From the NCBI RefSeq assembly GCF_010998615.1, contig NZ_JAAEAH010000073.1, forward strand, positions 1 through 47,938: a DNA stretch of 47,938 nucleotides. The letters run 5' to 3'. The notes beneath the pieces are model-generated. The model worked only from the letters and a program-made list of their open reading frames with translations. It ran no database searches and was not told the origin of the DNA. Source of the DNA: Myxococcus sp. CA023 (lineage in GTDB: Bacteria > Myxococcota > Myxococcia > Myxococcales > Myxococcaceae). The position numbers and the translations under genes are program-made. Every line of letters starts with the position of its first letter. The stretch's first letter is position 1. Of this stretch, positions 17,740 through 27,086 are shown piece after piece.

Positions 17740-19845
17740 ATGAATGCAGGGGATGTACCCGCATCAAGCGCGGCGGCCCAGCGCGCAATCTGGACTCAAC
17801 TGCGCGCGGCGATGGGCCGCTTCGTCCACGCCGCGCTGAAAGCGTCCAACCGCCTGCGGCTGCCCGGCCCCTCTGTCCTACCGGTAGCGGGCGCGGTGGT
17901 CGGCCTGTACAGCGGGCTGGCGGCCGGCATCTTCTCCAACCTCATCGGGTTGGTGAGCGGGCTCACCTTCGGGGCGGCCTCGCTGAAGCACACGCTTCGC
18001 CAGGACCAGTTCCAGTCGCTCATCGAGGCGTTCGCCGCGGCCCGCTGGCATCCGGAGTACGCCTTCATCGGCGTGCCCCTGGCGTCCGGCGCGCTGCTGC
18101 TGGCGCGCATCATCGAGCCTGGCGGGCCCCGTGACGAGGTGAAGCGCCGGCTGCGCCTGCTGGCCCTGCTGGCCCTGGGCGGGCTGTCGCTCTACTACCC
18201 GCTGGTGGCGCTGTCCGCGCTCAACAGTGTGTTCGGACACAGCCACAACCTGCCCGAGGCGCTGCCCCACCTGCCCTGGTGGCTGATGCTGCTGGCGCCC
18301 ACGCTGGGCGGCGTGGTGGTGGGCCGGCTGCTGCGGGACAAACCCGAGACGCATGGCCACGGCGTCCCCGAGGTGGTGCGAGCGGTGAAGAGTGGCGCCA
18401 ACGCCCTGCCAGCGGACCGGGGCCTGCTGAAGCTGGTGGCGTCCGCCATCACCATTGGCAGCGGCGGCTCGGCGGGCCGTGAGGGGCCCATCGTCTACGG
18501 CGGCGCGGCGTTCGCATCCACCGTGGGCCGGGTGCTGGGCTTCAGCCGCAAGGAGCTGTCCATCCTCCTGGCGTGCGGCGCGGGCGCGGGCATCTCCGCG
18601 TCCTTCAACGCCCCCATCGCCGGCGCCGTGTTCGCGATGGAAATCATCCTTCGCGAGTTCGAGCTGCGCGTCTTCTCCCCCATCATCCTGGCCAGCGTGG
18701 CCGGCACCCTGGTGAGCCAGGGCGTCATGGGAGAGTCCGCCATGCTCCGGCACGTTCCCTACGAGCTGGTCAGCGGCGGCGAGGTGCTGGCCTACGCGGG
18801 CCTGGGCATCGCCTGTGGGCTGCTCGCCTTCACCTTCGTGCAATTGCTGCACGGCGTGGAGCACTACTTCCATGGCCATGGGAAGGACCGGCTGTCCCCG
18901 TGGCTGGGCAGCAAGCCGCTGCCGCTGCGCGCAGGACTGGGCGGTCTGTGCGCCGGCATCCTGGCCTTCGCCAGCCCCACCGTCTGGGGCAGCGGGCACG
19001 ACTACATCAACCTGGCCGCGCTGGGACGGCTGCCCTTCCTGTTCCTCATCACCGCGTGTCTGCTGAAGCTGGTGGCCACGGCCATCACCATCGGCTCGGG
19101 TGGCTCGGGCGGGACGTTCTTCCCGGCGGCGCTCATTGGCGCCATGGCGGGCGGCGCCTTCGGCACCCTGGTGCACTCCTTCTTCCCGGAGAGCACCGGC
19201 CCCAGTGGCGCGTATGCCCTGGTGGGCATGGGCGGCGCGGTGGCGGCGCTCACCCGCGGCCCGCTCACGGGAATGATGATGCTGTACGAGCTGAGCGGGA
19301 ACCACGACATCATCCTGCCGCTGATGGTGACGTGCACCATCGCCTCGGCGCTCTGTCACTACCTCACCGAGCGGAAGACGCCGAAGGTCCAGAGCGACAC
19401 GGACCTGCTGGAGGCCACCCCCGTCCGCTCGCTGATGGCCCACCTGACACCCGTGCCCGCGGGCATGCCGCTGCGGGCGCTGACGGACCTGCTGCTCACC
19501 TCCGAGGCGGGCACCCTGCCCGTCCTGGACACCGTGGGCCGCATCTACGGCACCGTGCAGGTGGAGCAACTGCGCGAAGTGTGGCGCGACGAATCCGTGT
19601 ACCCGCTGCTGGTGGCCAGTGACCTGGCGCGCAAGCTGCCCGCGCTCTCCCCCGACGCGAACCTGTCCCATGCCCTCCACGTCATGGACCACGAGGACGT
19701 GGATGCCCTGCCCGTCAGCGTCCCGGCGGGCAGCCCCACCTGCGGGCTGCTCACCCGCGCCGCGGTGCGCAGGTTCCTCTTCGCGCAGCATGCCCAGGCC
19801 CACGCGTCGGGCAACTACCCTGTCAGCCCCACCGAGGCGAGCTGA
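17740..19845 (+). CDS. ClC-family chloride channel/transporter with CBS-like C-terminus
   Basis: 701 residues. About 10-12 hydrophobic segments carry the ClC filter: GSGGSAG (240-246), GREGP (246-250, gating Glu248) and GSGGSGGTFFP in the second half. After the membrane part (from about residue 555) come two CBS-like units (PVRSLMAHLTPVP..., LPALSPDANLSHALHVMDHEDVDALPV), probably sensing nucleotides. The residue matching the intracellular proton Glu of bacterial exchangers (second E in IIEE) is Ile here (AMEIIL), which favours a channel over a Cl-/H+ exchanger. ATG 17740 was chosen over GTG 17707 because of the Shine-Dalgarno placement. Confidence 0.9.
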   Translation: MNAGDVPASSAAAQRAIWTQLRAAMGRFVHAALKASNRLRLPGPSVLPVAGAVVGLYSGLAAGIFSNLIGLVSGLTFGAASLKHTLRQDQFQSLIEAFAAARWHPEYAFIGVPLASGALLLARIIEPGGPRDEVKRRLRLLALLALGGLSLYYPLVALSALNSVFGHSHNLPEALPHLPWWLMLLAPTLGGVVVGRLLRDKPETHGHGVPEVVRAVKSGANALPADRGLLKLVASAITIGSGGSAGREGPIVYGGAAFASTVGRVLGFSRKELSILLACGAGAGISASFNAPIAGAVFAMEIILREFELRVFSPIILASVAGTLVSQGVMGESAMLRHVPYELVSGGEVLAYAGLGIACGLLAFTFVQLLHGVEHYFHGHGKDRLSPWLGSKPLPLRAGLGGLCAGILAFASPTVWGSGHDYINLAALGRLPFLFLITACLLKLVATAITIGSGGSGGTFFPAALIGAMAGGAFGTLVHSFFPESTGPSGAYALVGMGGAVAALTRGPLTGMMMLYELSGNHDIILPLMVTCTIASALCHYLTERKTPKVQSDTDLLEATPVRSLMAHLTPVPAGMPLRALTDLLLTSEAGTLPVLDTVGRIYGTVQVEQLREVWRDESVYPLLVASDLARKLPALSPDANLSHALHVMDHEDVDALPVSVPAGSPTCGLLTRAAVRRFLFAQHAQAHASGNYPVSPTEAS

Positions 19846-19857
19846 CGCCCCACCCGC

Positions 19858-21081
19858 TCAGTGCGTGGGGGGGCCCGCTGGAGACAGCACCTCCTGCGTG
19901 CCCACGAGGCTGGCGTAGGCGGAGAGGTAGCGGCTGGCCATCCGCCGGGGCGTGTACGTCAGCGCCCACGCCCGCGCGCGCAAGGCCAGCCGGGTGCGCA
20001 GCCCGGTGTCCTCGCGCAGCCGCTCCAGCGTCTCCACCAGGGCATCCACGTCGTCCGGGGGCACGAAGCACGCGGCCCCATCTCCCCACACCTCGCGCAG
20101 CGCCGGAATGTCGCCCAGCACCAGCGCGCAGCCGGACAGGGCCGCCTCCAGCGCGGTGAGGCCAAAGGGCGCGTATCGGGCCGGCAGCACATAGATGGAT
20201 GCGCGCGACATCCACTCCGCCAGGACATGCGGCTCCAGGCGCCCCATCCACTGGAGGTGGCGCGGCTCCGCCTTCCGATCGGAGGGATGGCGCGCGTCTC
20301 CCGCGAGCCGCACCGGCCAACCCAGGCGGGGCGCGGCGGCGTCCAGCACGGCGACATTCTTCGCGGCGTCCCACGGACTGCCCACGCTGAGGATGAAGGG
20401 CTCCCGCTCCGAGCGAGGCGGCACCCGGTCCGCGCGCCGGGCATGGGGGATGACCTCCGCGGCGGTCAGCGGGCCATAGTGCATCTGGAGGGAGTCGAGC
20501 AGGTCCCGGCTCGGCGTCACCACCCGGCCCGCGGCGCCCAGGCCCGCGGTGACGGCCTCGCGATAGCGCGCATGGCACGCGGGCGCGTCCTCGCCCTTCA
20601 CCGCCCGCCACCACGACAGGCGGCATGCGTGCCCCACCACCAGGGGCCGGTGCAGCCACGGCAGCGCCCCGTGCACGTAGCCATTGAGGTGCACCACGTC
20701 CGGACGCACCCGGCGCTCCAGCGCGAGCAGCCAGTCGCCCGCCGAGCGCACGTCGTCCCACGGGTCCTCCATCCACTCCAGCCGGAAGCGCCCTTCCTCC
20801 ACGGTGAGGTTGGGGATGCCTCGCGCCTCCGCCCACTGCGCGCTGGTGAGCGGCGCCCCCATGGTCGCCAGCGTCACCTCCACCCCGTGCGGCGCGAACG
20901 CCCGGGTCAGCTCCAGCGCATACGTCCAGACGTCGCCCACGGCGTCGGCCGTCATCAGCACCCGCCGCACCGCCCGGCTCGACGTGACGTCACTGCCGTG
21001 CGCATGCCTGCCCTCGTGGGGTGGGGCATGGGTCTCCTGGCCGTCCATTCCACTCGCCATGCGCATCCGCTGACTGTTCAT
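19858..21081 (-). CDS. Family 4-like glycosyltransferase
   Basis: A 407-residue GT-B glycosyltransferase. The N-terminal domain has the GT4 pattern (RRVLMTADAVGDVWTYALELTRAF, PDVVHLNGYVHGA). The C-terminal nucleotide-sugar domain includes ILSVGSPWDAAKN, YVLPARYAPFGLTALEAALSGCALVLGDIPALREV with the Glu that binds ribose, and FVPPDDVDALVE. It should transfer a sugar from a nucleotide donor, likely for polysaccharide or glycolipid. ATG 21081 follows a purine-rich GGGGGGGGGA. The first 35 residues are His/Arg-rich and unlike the family, so the true start could be later. It converges with the ClC gene, 12 bp apart. Confidence 0.85.
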   Translation of the reverse strand: MNSQRMRMASGMDGQETHAPPHEGRHAHGSDVTSSRAVRRVLMTADAVGDVWTYALELTRAFAPHGVEVTLATMGAPLTSAQWAEARGIPNLTVEEGRFRLEWMEDPWDDVRSAGDWLLALERRVRPDVVHLNGYVHGALPWLHRPLVVGHACRLSWWRAVKGEDAPACHARYREAVTAGLGAAGRVVTPSRDLLDSLQMHYGPLTAAEVIPHARRADRVPPRSEREPFILSVGSPWDAAKNVAVLDAAAPRLGWPVRLAGDARHPSDRKAEPRHLQWMGRLEPHVLAEWMSRASIYVLPARYAPFGLTALEAALSGCALVLGDIPALREVWGDGAACFVPPDDVDALVETLERLREDTGLRTRLALRARAWALTYTPRRMASRYLSAYASLVGTQEVLSPAGPPTH

Positions 21082-21308
21082 GGTCCCCCCCCGCAGAGCC
21101 CCGGACTCATGGAGGGCAACGTAGGCCGAGCGCCTCCATGGGAGGATTGCCCCACCGCTCCCCTTCCCTGCATGACACCCGATGGATGGAGAGACGAGGC
21201 CCCTCCCAGGCCCCTCCTCGTCCGTCCGCCAGGCCCAGCAGATACCCTCCGCGACGCCCTGGCCGACGGACGCCCGAAGGGTCATGCTGGGAACACGAGA
21301 GGCCCTCC

Positions 21309-21821
21309 ATGGAGATTCTCCGAGCGACTCCGTCCGAGCACACGCTGCTTCGAAACCTCTACCCGCTCTACCTCCACGACCTGAGCGAGTTCGGCGTCGA
21401 CTACGCCATGGACGAGCAGGGGCGCTGGCGGCCGGACTTCCTGCCCACGTGGCTGATTCCCGCCCCCGAGGTCCACCCCCTGCTGCTGCGCTGGGAGGGC
21501 CGCGTCGTGGGCTTCGCCTTCGTGGGACAGTCCCCCTTCCCCTACATGACGCCTGGGCGCGACTTCCGGATGAGCGAGTTCTTCATCCTGCGAAACGAGC
21601 GGCGCATCGGCCTGGGCCGGCTCGCGGCCAGGGCCGTGTTCGACCTCTTCCCCGGCATCTGGGAGCTGTCCCAACTGCCACGCAACCGCCCGGCCATCGC
21701 CTTCTGGCGCAGTGTCATCCACGAGTACACGGGGGGCGCCTTCGAAGACACCTTCATCGATGGTTCACCCGCGCAGGTCTTCGACAGCCGGCAGCGCGTG
21801 GCACCCGCTCAGGGACGGTAG
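21309..21821 (+). CDS. GNAT-family acetyltransferase
   Basis: A 170-residue protein with the GNAT fold: N-terminal helix (NLYPLYLHDLSEF), strand VGFAFVG, then motif A as MSEFFILRNERRIGLGRLAARAVFDLFPGIWELSQL, where RRIGLG is the acetyl-CoA pyrophosphate loop, and the motif B region NRPAIAFWRSVI. The acceptor cannot be told from sequence. ATG 21309 begins immediately before conserved sequence. It diverges from the glycosyltransferase gene (227-bp gap) and converges on the peroxiredoxin gene. Confidence 0.85.
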   Translation: MEILRATPSEHTLLRNLYPLYLHDLSEFGVDYAMDEQGRWRPDFLPTWLIPAPEVHPLLLRWEGRVVGFAFVGQSPFPYMTPGRDFRMSEFFILRNERRIGLGRLAARAVFDLFPGIWELSQLPRNRPAIAFWRSVIHEYTGGAFEDTFIDGSPAQVFDSRQRVAPAQGR

Positions 21822-21838
21822 CCACGTGCCTTGCGCGG

Positions 21839-22390
21839 CTACTTCGTGCCCGAATCTGGCGTCTTCGCGTCCGCGCCGGCCGGCTTGCGCAGCGGGCACG
21901 CGACAATCGCTCCGTGCGGGTTGATGGCGTCGTTGCCGGACTCGACCTTGAGAATCTTCAGGCCCTCACCCACGACGAACGTGTACCGCTTCGGCACCGA
22001 CAGCAGCGGCATCTTCACGTCATAGGCGGAGACGACCTTCCCTTCAGGGTCGGGGATGAACGGGAACGGCGCCTTCAATTCGGTCTTGAAGCGCGTGAGC
22101 GTCTCCGCGTCATCCATGCTGATGGCCAGCACCTGCCCCTGCGCCTTCTCCACGTCCGCGTAACGGTCTCTGTACGCCTTGAGCTCGCGGGTGCAGCCGC
22201 CCGTGAAGGCCTTGGGGAAGAAGGCCAGGATGACGGGGCCCTTCTTCACCATCTCCGACAACGTGTAGACGTTCCCCGCGGAGTCCTTCGCCGTGAAGTC
22301 CGGCGCCGTCTCTCCGGCCTGGGGAATGGCACCGCTGAAGAATCCCGCAACGAGCAATGGCACGAGCATGGGCGGGACTAGACAGGACAT
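21839..22390 (-). CDS. Exported peroxiredoxin (AhpC/TSA, thioredoxin fold)
   Basis: 183 residues from ATG 22390 (a GTG 15 nt upstream is possible). The first 25 residues are a hydrophobic export signal (VPPMLVPLLVAGFFSGA), then the redoxin domain: GETAPDFTAKDSAGN, VILAFFPKAFTGGCTRELKAYRD with the peroxidatic Cys, and FIPDPEGKVVSAYDV. The motif FTGGC replaces the commoner FTPGC/FTPVC. It likely reduces peroxides in the periplasm or outside. No second, resolving Cys is near it; a Cys in VACPLRKP close to the C-terminus could serve. Co-oriented with the amidohydrolase gene 27 bp upstream, so probably one operon. Confidence 0.88.
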   Translation of the reverse strand: MSCLVPPMLVPLLVAGFFSGAIPQAGETAPDFTAKDSAGNVYTLSEMVKKGPVILAFFPKAFTGGCTRELKAYRDRYADVEKAQGQVLAISMDDAETLTRFKTELKAPFPFIPDPEGKVVSAYDVKMPLLSVPKRYTFVVGEGLKILKVESGNDAINPHGAIVACPLRKPAGADAKTPDSGTK

Positions 22391-22417
22391 CCCGCCCCCG
22401 GACAAGACAGAGGCAGG

Positions 22418-23788
22418 CTACTTCTTCGCCGCCTCCGCCATCCGCGCCCACACCGCCGACGCGGCCTCGCGCGCCTGCTCCGCCACCACGGTGGGACTCA
22501 CCGACAGCGGCCGGCGCGCCCACATGCGCCACACACCATCCACCATCACCGCCTCCACGTGCCGGCTGCCCAGGCCGAACACCACGTGCCAGGCCAGGTT
22601 CTCCGCCGTCAGCGGCGTGGCTGGCAGGTAGTCCAGGATGAGCAAGTCGGCGAGCGAGCCCTCGCGCATGGGCCCCACCGATGCGTCGAAAATCTGCGAC
22701 GCCATGCGGTGCCCGTTGGCCAGGTAGCGCAGCACATCGATGGGCTGCCCCGCCTCACGTGAGCGCAGGTACGCCGCCTGCGCCTCCGCGAACAGGTCCG
22801 CCGACACGCCATCCGCGCCCAGCGTGGCCCGGGCCCCGAACTTCAGCGCCGGCGCGTACCCCACCTCCAGCCCCTGGTTGGCGCGCGGCGTGTGCACCAG
22901 CCACGCACCGGTGGCAATCACCTGCGCCAGGTCCGCCCAGTCCAGGTGGCCCACGTGCGCCAGCTGGCTCTTGGGCGACAGCAGGCCCGCCTCCAGCAAC
23001 CGCGAAACCGGCGAGGCACCGTAGTTCTCGTTGGACAGGCGCTCGTCGAGCGGGTCCTCCGCCAACGGCAGGTGCAGGCCGCCATCGCCCAGCGCCTTCA
23101 GCGCCTCCGCCAGGCCTGACAGCGCATCCGGCCCGATCGTGAAGCACGGCGCCGCGCCCACCTGCCCTCGGAAACGCCCCTTCGCCTTCTTCGCGAAGCT
23201 GACCGTCTCCTCCAGCCCCTCCTCGCGGCCGAGCGCCCCCTGGCGATCCGACACCGCGTAGGCGAGCACACCGCGCACGCCCACCTCATGGAGCCCGCGC
23301 GCCAGCCGCACCAGCGAGCCCGAAATCGCCTTGGGCGAGGAGTGCAAATCGCACACGGTGGTGGTGCCGCACTGAAGCGCCTCCAGCCCGCCGGCACAGC
23401 CCGCCACCTGCACGGCGTCCAGGTCGAGCGCGTTCTCGTACGGCCAGGCCACCTGCTCGAGGATGTCCTGGTAGGTCTCCAGCGGCGGGCGCGGCATGCC
23501 ACGGCCCAGCACCGCGTACAGGCGGTGGTGCGCGCTCACCAGCCCCGGGAAGACGAGCTTGCCCGACAGCGCCACGACTTCGTCATCCGGGCCCGGCGTC
23601 AGGTCCGGCCCACGGGCGACGATTCGCTCTCCTTCGATGCGCAGGTCCACGCGCTCGACCAGCGCCGGCTCCAGTTCGACGACGAAACCACCCTTGAGGA
23701 CTGTGCCCAACCATCCCTCCGGCCGCAGCGCGTGCGTGTGTCTGGGCCACCTCCCGCCAGGCCCACGAGACAGGACGGACGTTAACAT
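22418..23788 (-). CDS. Amidohydrolase-superfamily protein (SsnA-like) with altered metal ligands
   Basis: 456 residues from ATG 23788, with GGGAGCGGGA upstream. The overall plan matches SsnA-like aminohydrolases: beta-sandwich start (RIEGERIVARG), PGLVSAHHRLYAVLGRGM, LAHVGHLD, LGADGVSADLF, and the SLADLLILDY end of the family. The metal-binding HxH reads H87-H88-R89, so the second His is Arg; the later HxHxxE reads HLPLAE, so that His is Pro. The third His (AHVGH) and the Asp (GADG) remain. With two ligands lost, a normal metal-dependent hydrolase is doubtful; it may be a binding protein or use different chemistry. Just upstream of the peroxiredoxin gene in the same orientation. Confidence 0.85.
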   Translation of the reverse strand: MLTSVLSRGPGGRWPRHTHALRPEGWLGTVLKGGFVVELEPALVERVDLRIEGERIVARGPDLTPGPDDEVVALSGKLVFPGLVSAHHRLYAVLGRGMPRPPLETYQDILEQVAWPYENALDLDAVQVAGCAGGLEALQCGTTTVCDLHSSPKAISGSLVRLARGLHEVGVRGVLAYAVSDRQGALGREEGLEETVSFAKKAKGRFRGQVGAAPCFTIGPDALSGLAEALKALGDGGLHLPLAEDPLDERLSNENYGASPVSRLLEAGLLSPKSQLAHVGHLDWADLAQVIATGAWLVHTPRANQGLEVGYAPALKFGARATLGADGVSADLFAEAQAAYLRSREAGQPIDVLRYLANGHRMASQIFDASVGPMREGSLADLLILDYLPATPLTAENLAWHVVFGLGSRHVEAVMVDGVWRMWARRPLSVSPTVVAEQAREAASAVWARMAEAAKK

Positions 23789-23889
23789 TCCCGCTCCCAG
23801 GCGCGAGCGGGGAGGTAGAGGACCCCCACCCGCCGTAATAGCCACAACACTGTGCGCGGACGGGCGCCTACACATAGACTGCGCGCACT

Positions 23890-25992
23890 TTGGAGCCGGA
23901 GCAGAACCCCTATCAGGTGGGTCGCTACCGACTGTCCGCGCGAATCGCGACAGGCGGCATGGCCGAGGTGTACCTGGGCCGCCGCATCGAGGACGACGGC
24001 AGCCGTGGGCCCTCGGTCGCGGTGAAGCGGTTGATGCCGCACCTCGCCTCGGACCGGCGCGTGGTGCAGATGTTCCTCAACGAGGCCCGCATCACCGCAC
24101 AGGTGCGACACCCCAACGTCGTCACCATCATCGAGCTGGGCATGGAGGGCACCGAGCCCTTCATCGCCATGGAGCTGCTGGAGGGACGTTCGTTCGCCGA
24201 GCTGCGTCAGGAGGCCGCCGAGCACGGACACCGCGTGCCGCTGGGCATCACCCTGCGCGTGCTGGTGGAGGCCTGCCGGGGACTGGACGCGGCGCACCGC
24301 GCCGTGGATGAAGCGGGCCGGCCGCTGCGCATCGTCCACCGCGACTTCACGCCCGACAACATCCACGTGGGTGTGAATGGCGCGGTGAAGGTCATCGACT
24401 TCGGCATCGCCAAGGCGGACGCGCTGGGCTCGGGCACGGAGCCCGGCATCCTCAAGGGCAAGTTCTTCTACATGTCGCCGGAGATGATTGCCGGCAAGCC
24501 GGTGGACCACCGCGCCGACTTGTTCGCCGCGGGCGTCATGCTCTACGAGCAGCTCTGTGGCCGCCGGCCCTTCACCGGACTGTCCGCCGACGAGGTGCTG
24601 GGCCGCATCGCGGAGGGACGCCCCAAGCCGCCCACCGCCTTCGACCCGTCCGTGCCCAGCGCGCTGGAGCTGGTGTGCCTCACCGCGCTGGCCCGAGAGC
24701 CGGCCGCGCGCTTCGACAGCCTGGAAGACTTCATCGCCGCCATCGAATCGATTGGTGGCGCAGCGGAGATGGCCACACCCGAGCAGTTGGCCGCCTACGT
24801 GGATTCGCTCTTCCCCCCGAACCGCGACCCCAAGCGACTGGCCCTGCGGCGCGCGCGGCTCGCGGACCCGTCCCACGGAAGTACGCCGGCGCCCCACACC
24901 CGGCCCATCCTGGGCGTGGTCGACGCGCCCACCGCGTGGCCTCAGGTCTCCCGGACCACGAATCCCGACGCGTCGACGGTGGCGGGCGCCACGCGGAAGG
25001 CACTCGCGGGCACGCCACCTTCGACTCCAGGAGCCGAGCACGCCCCGAGCAGGCGACGCTCGCGCATGGTCCCGCTCATCGCAGGCGTGCTCGCGCTGGG
25101 TGCAGTGGGCGCGGGTGCGACGTGGTTCCTCACGCGTCCCGCAGCGCCCCCCGCCGAGCGCCTGGCCCGGGCGGAGTCCGCCTCCACGGCGGATGCGAAG
25201 GCGGCTGCCCTGGAGGGACTGGCGTCGGATGACCGGGCAAGCGCGGAGGAGCTGAGCCGGGCGGGCGCGCTGCTGCTGGAAGCCGGCGCGCACGCGCAGG
25301 CCCTGGCCCTGGCGGATGGCTTCGTAGCGCGCTTTCCCAAGGACATCGAGGCGCACCTCATCGCCGCGCGCGCCGCCACGGAGTTGCGACTGGGCAAGCG
25401 GGCCGAGCGCGCCCTCGAGGAGGCCACCGCGCTGGCCCCCAAGGACCTCCGCCCACCGCTGGCGCTGGCCGAGCTGCGCGAGCGTCAGGGGGACATTCCG
25501 GGCGCGCTGGCCGCGCTGGCCACGGTCCACGCCCGGAAACCCGGCGCCTCGGAGGTGACGCCACGCTACGGCCTGCTGCTCTCGCAAAGTGGCCGGCTGG
25601 ATGAGGCCGCCAGCGTGCTCTCCGCGTGGACACGCTCCCACGATGACGCCGCGAGCCTCGCCGAGCTGGGCTTCGTGCGATTCCGACAGCAGCGCGTGGA
25701 CGAGGCCGCCACCCTGCTCAAGCGCGCGATTCGGAAGGCGCCCAAGCTCGCCGTGGCGCACTACTACCTGGGGGCCGTGCTCTTCCGGCAAGGCGACACT
25801 GCGGGCGCCGAGCGTGCCTACGTCGAAGCGGACCGGCTCTCTCCCGAGGACCCACGAGCGCTGGCCTCCCGTTGCCAGCTCCACGCCCACACCGGCAACA
25901 CGGCGGGGGTCACCGAGGTGAAGCGCGCCCTTTCCGAGCGCTTCCCGACGCGCGCGGAGGCCCTGTCCGCGGAGTGCGTCGCGGTGAAATGA
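23890..25992 (+). CDS. Ser/Thr protein kinase with membrane anchor and TPR repeats
   Basis: 700 residues. Kinase domain 1-295: glycine loop ATGGMAEVYLG, VAVKR with the ATP-anchoring Lys, HRDFTPDN as catalytic loop, DFGIAK and MSPEM. The usual HRDLKxxN Lys position is Thr, a substitution that also occurs in other myxobacterial kinases. Linker to 395, then a single membrane segment (VPLIAGVLALGAVGAGATWFL), then TPR-type helical repeats to the C-terminus, which would lie outside the cytoplasm. The start is TTG 23890, which begins directly at conserved sequence. It heads a three-gene run with the esterase and deacetylase genes (gaps 47 and 24 bp). Confidence 0.9.
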   Translation: MEPEQNPYQVGRYRLSARIATGGMAEVYLGRRIEDDGSRGPSVAVKRLMPHLASDRRVVQMFLNEARITAQVRHPNVVTIIELGMEGTEPFIAMELLEGRSFAELRQEAAEHGHRVPLGITLRVLVEACRGLDAAHRAVDEAGRPLRIVHRDFTPDNIHVGVNGAVKVIDFGIAKADALGSGTEPGILKGKFFYMSPEMIAGKPVDHRADLFAAGVMLYEQLCGRRPFTGLSADEVLGRIAEGRPKPPTAFDPSVPSALELVCLTALAREPAARFDSLEDFIAAIESIGGAAEMATPEQLAAYVDSLFPPNRDPKRLALRRARLADPSHGSTPAPHTRPILGVVDAPTAWPQVSRTTNPDASTVAGATRKALAGTPPSTPGAEHAPSRRRSRMVPLIAGVLALGAVGAGATWFLTRPAAPPAERLARAESASTADAKAAALEGLASDDRASAEELSRAGALLLEAGAHAQALALADGFVARFPKDIEAHLIAARAATELRLGKRAERALEEATALAPKDLRPPLALAELRERQGDIPGALAALATVHARKPGASEVTPRYGLLLSQSGRLDEAASVLSAWTRSHDDAASLAELGFVRFRQQRVDEAATLLKRAIRKAPKLAVAHYYLGAVLFRQGDTAGAERAYVEADRLSPEDPRALASRCQLHAHTGNTAGVTEVKRALSERFPTRAEALSAECVAVK

Positions 25993-26039
25993 CGCCAACA
26001 CTTCGTGCGTCACGGCCCCGGCCCATTAACTTCGAGGCC

Positions 26040-27062
26040 ATGCGCTTTCGCAGAACTCGCCTCGCCCTCGGCGTCCTGCTCGCTGGTGCCACGGCGTGCT
26101 CGTCCTCGGACACTTCCCGTCGGTCCACGGAGGATGCCGGCATCGTCCCTCCCACCGGCGAGGAGCCCATGATGCCGGAGCGCACGGCCTGCACCGGCCT
26201 CACGGTAGGGCCCGGCACCTACGACTGGACGGTGGCGCACGACGGGCGCACCCGCCACTACCGCGTCCACGTTCCCCCCGGCTACGACGCCACCCGGCCC
26301 ACCGCCGCCGTGGTGGCCTTCCACGGCTTCGGCTCCAACGAGGTGGAGATGGAGGGGCTGATGCGCCTGTCCACGCTCGCCAACACGGAGGGATTCCTCG
26401 CCGTGTATCCCCAGGGCCTCAGCGCCTCCGAAATCAATCACCAGGGGACTGACGGCACCAGCCGGGGGTGGAACGCGGGCGCGTGCTGCGGCCCCGCCTG
26501 GACGGCCAAGGTCGATGACATGGGCTTCGTGGACACGTTGCTGGCGGACCTGGATACGCGCGTGTGCGTGGACACGCGCCGGACCTTCGCCACGGGCATC
26601 TCCAACGGTGGCTTCTTCTCGTACCAACTGGCCTGCCAGCGCGCGAGCCGCTTCGCCGCCATCGCCCCGGTGGCGGGCATGGAGGGCGCCACGCCCTGCA
26701 ACCCGTCGCGCCCCGTGCCGGTGCTGCACATGCACGGCACCGCCGACCCGGTCATCCGCTACCAGGGTGGCAGCAACCTGGGCCCCTTCGGCGGCACCTA
26801 CCCGTCCGCCGAGGAGTCCGTGCGCCGCTGGGCCGAGCGCAACGGCTGTACGGGCCCCACCGTGGAGACGTACCAGCAGGGCGACAGCACCTGCACCGCC
26901 GCCACCGGGTGCAGCCCGGAGTCCGCCACCGCGTCCCTGTGCACGGTGCAGGGTGGCCAGCACACCTGGCCCGGCTTCACGGACTTCAATCACGGCGGTA
27001 CACCCCACCTGGACGCCACGCGGGAAGCGTGGAAGTTCTTCCAGGCACGCCCCCGGCCCTGA
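26040..27062 (+). CDS. Secreted lipoprotein esterase (PHB depolymerase/feruloyl-esterase-like)
   Basis: 340 residues. A lipobox signal peptide (LALGVLLAGATAC) is followed by a disordered Asp/Pro stretch and an alpha/beta hydrolase domain of the LpqC/CE1 esterase type: VVAFHGFGSNEVEMEG with the oxyanion hole, nucleophile Ser in ATGISNGGF, Asp in HMHGTADPVI and His in GGQHTWPG. The many Cys (ACCGPAW, CNPS, CTAATGC) fit disulfides in an exported protein. It should cleave ester bonds of polymers or plant-type substrates outside the cell. ATG 26040 starts the signal peptide. Confidence 0.88.
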   Translation: MRFRRTRLALGVLLAGATACSSSDTSRRSTEDAGIVPPTGEEPMMPERTACTGLTVGPGTYDWTVAHDGRTRHYRVHVPPGYDATRPTAAVVAFHGFGSNEVEMEGLMRLSTLANTEGFLAVYPQGLSASEINHQGTDGTSRGWNAGACCGPAWTAKVDDMGFVDTLLADLDTRVCVDTRRTFATGISNGGFFSYQLACQRASRFAAIAPVAGMEGATPCNPSRPVPVLHMHGTADPVIRYQGGSNLGPFGGTYPSAEESVRRWAERNGCTGPTVETYQQGDSTCTAATGCSPESATASLCTVQGGQHTWPGFTDFNHGGTPHLDATREAWKFFQARPRP

Positions 27063-27086
27063 GCCCACCGCGAGGAGAGCCCCGCC

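Noticed and set aside
17878..19803. Long minus-strand frame opposite the ClC gene
   Set aside because: Typical GC-rich antisense frame; Gln/His/Arg-rich, no domain.
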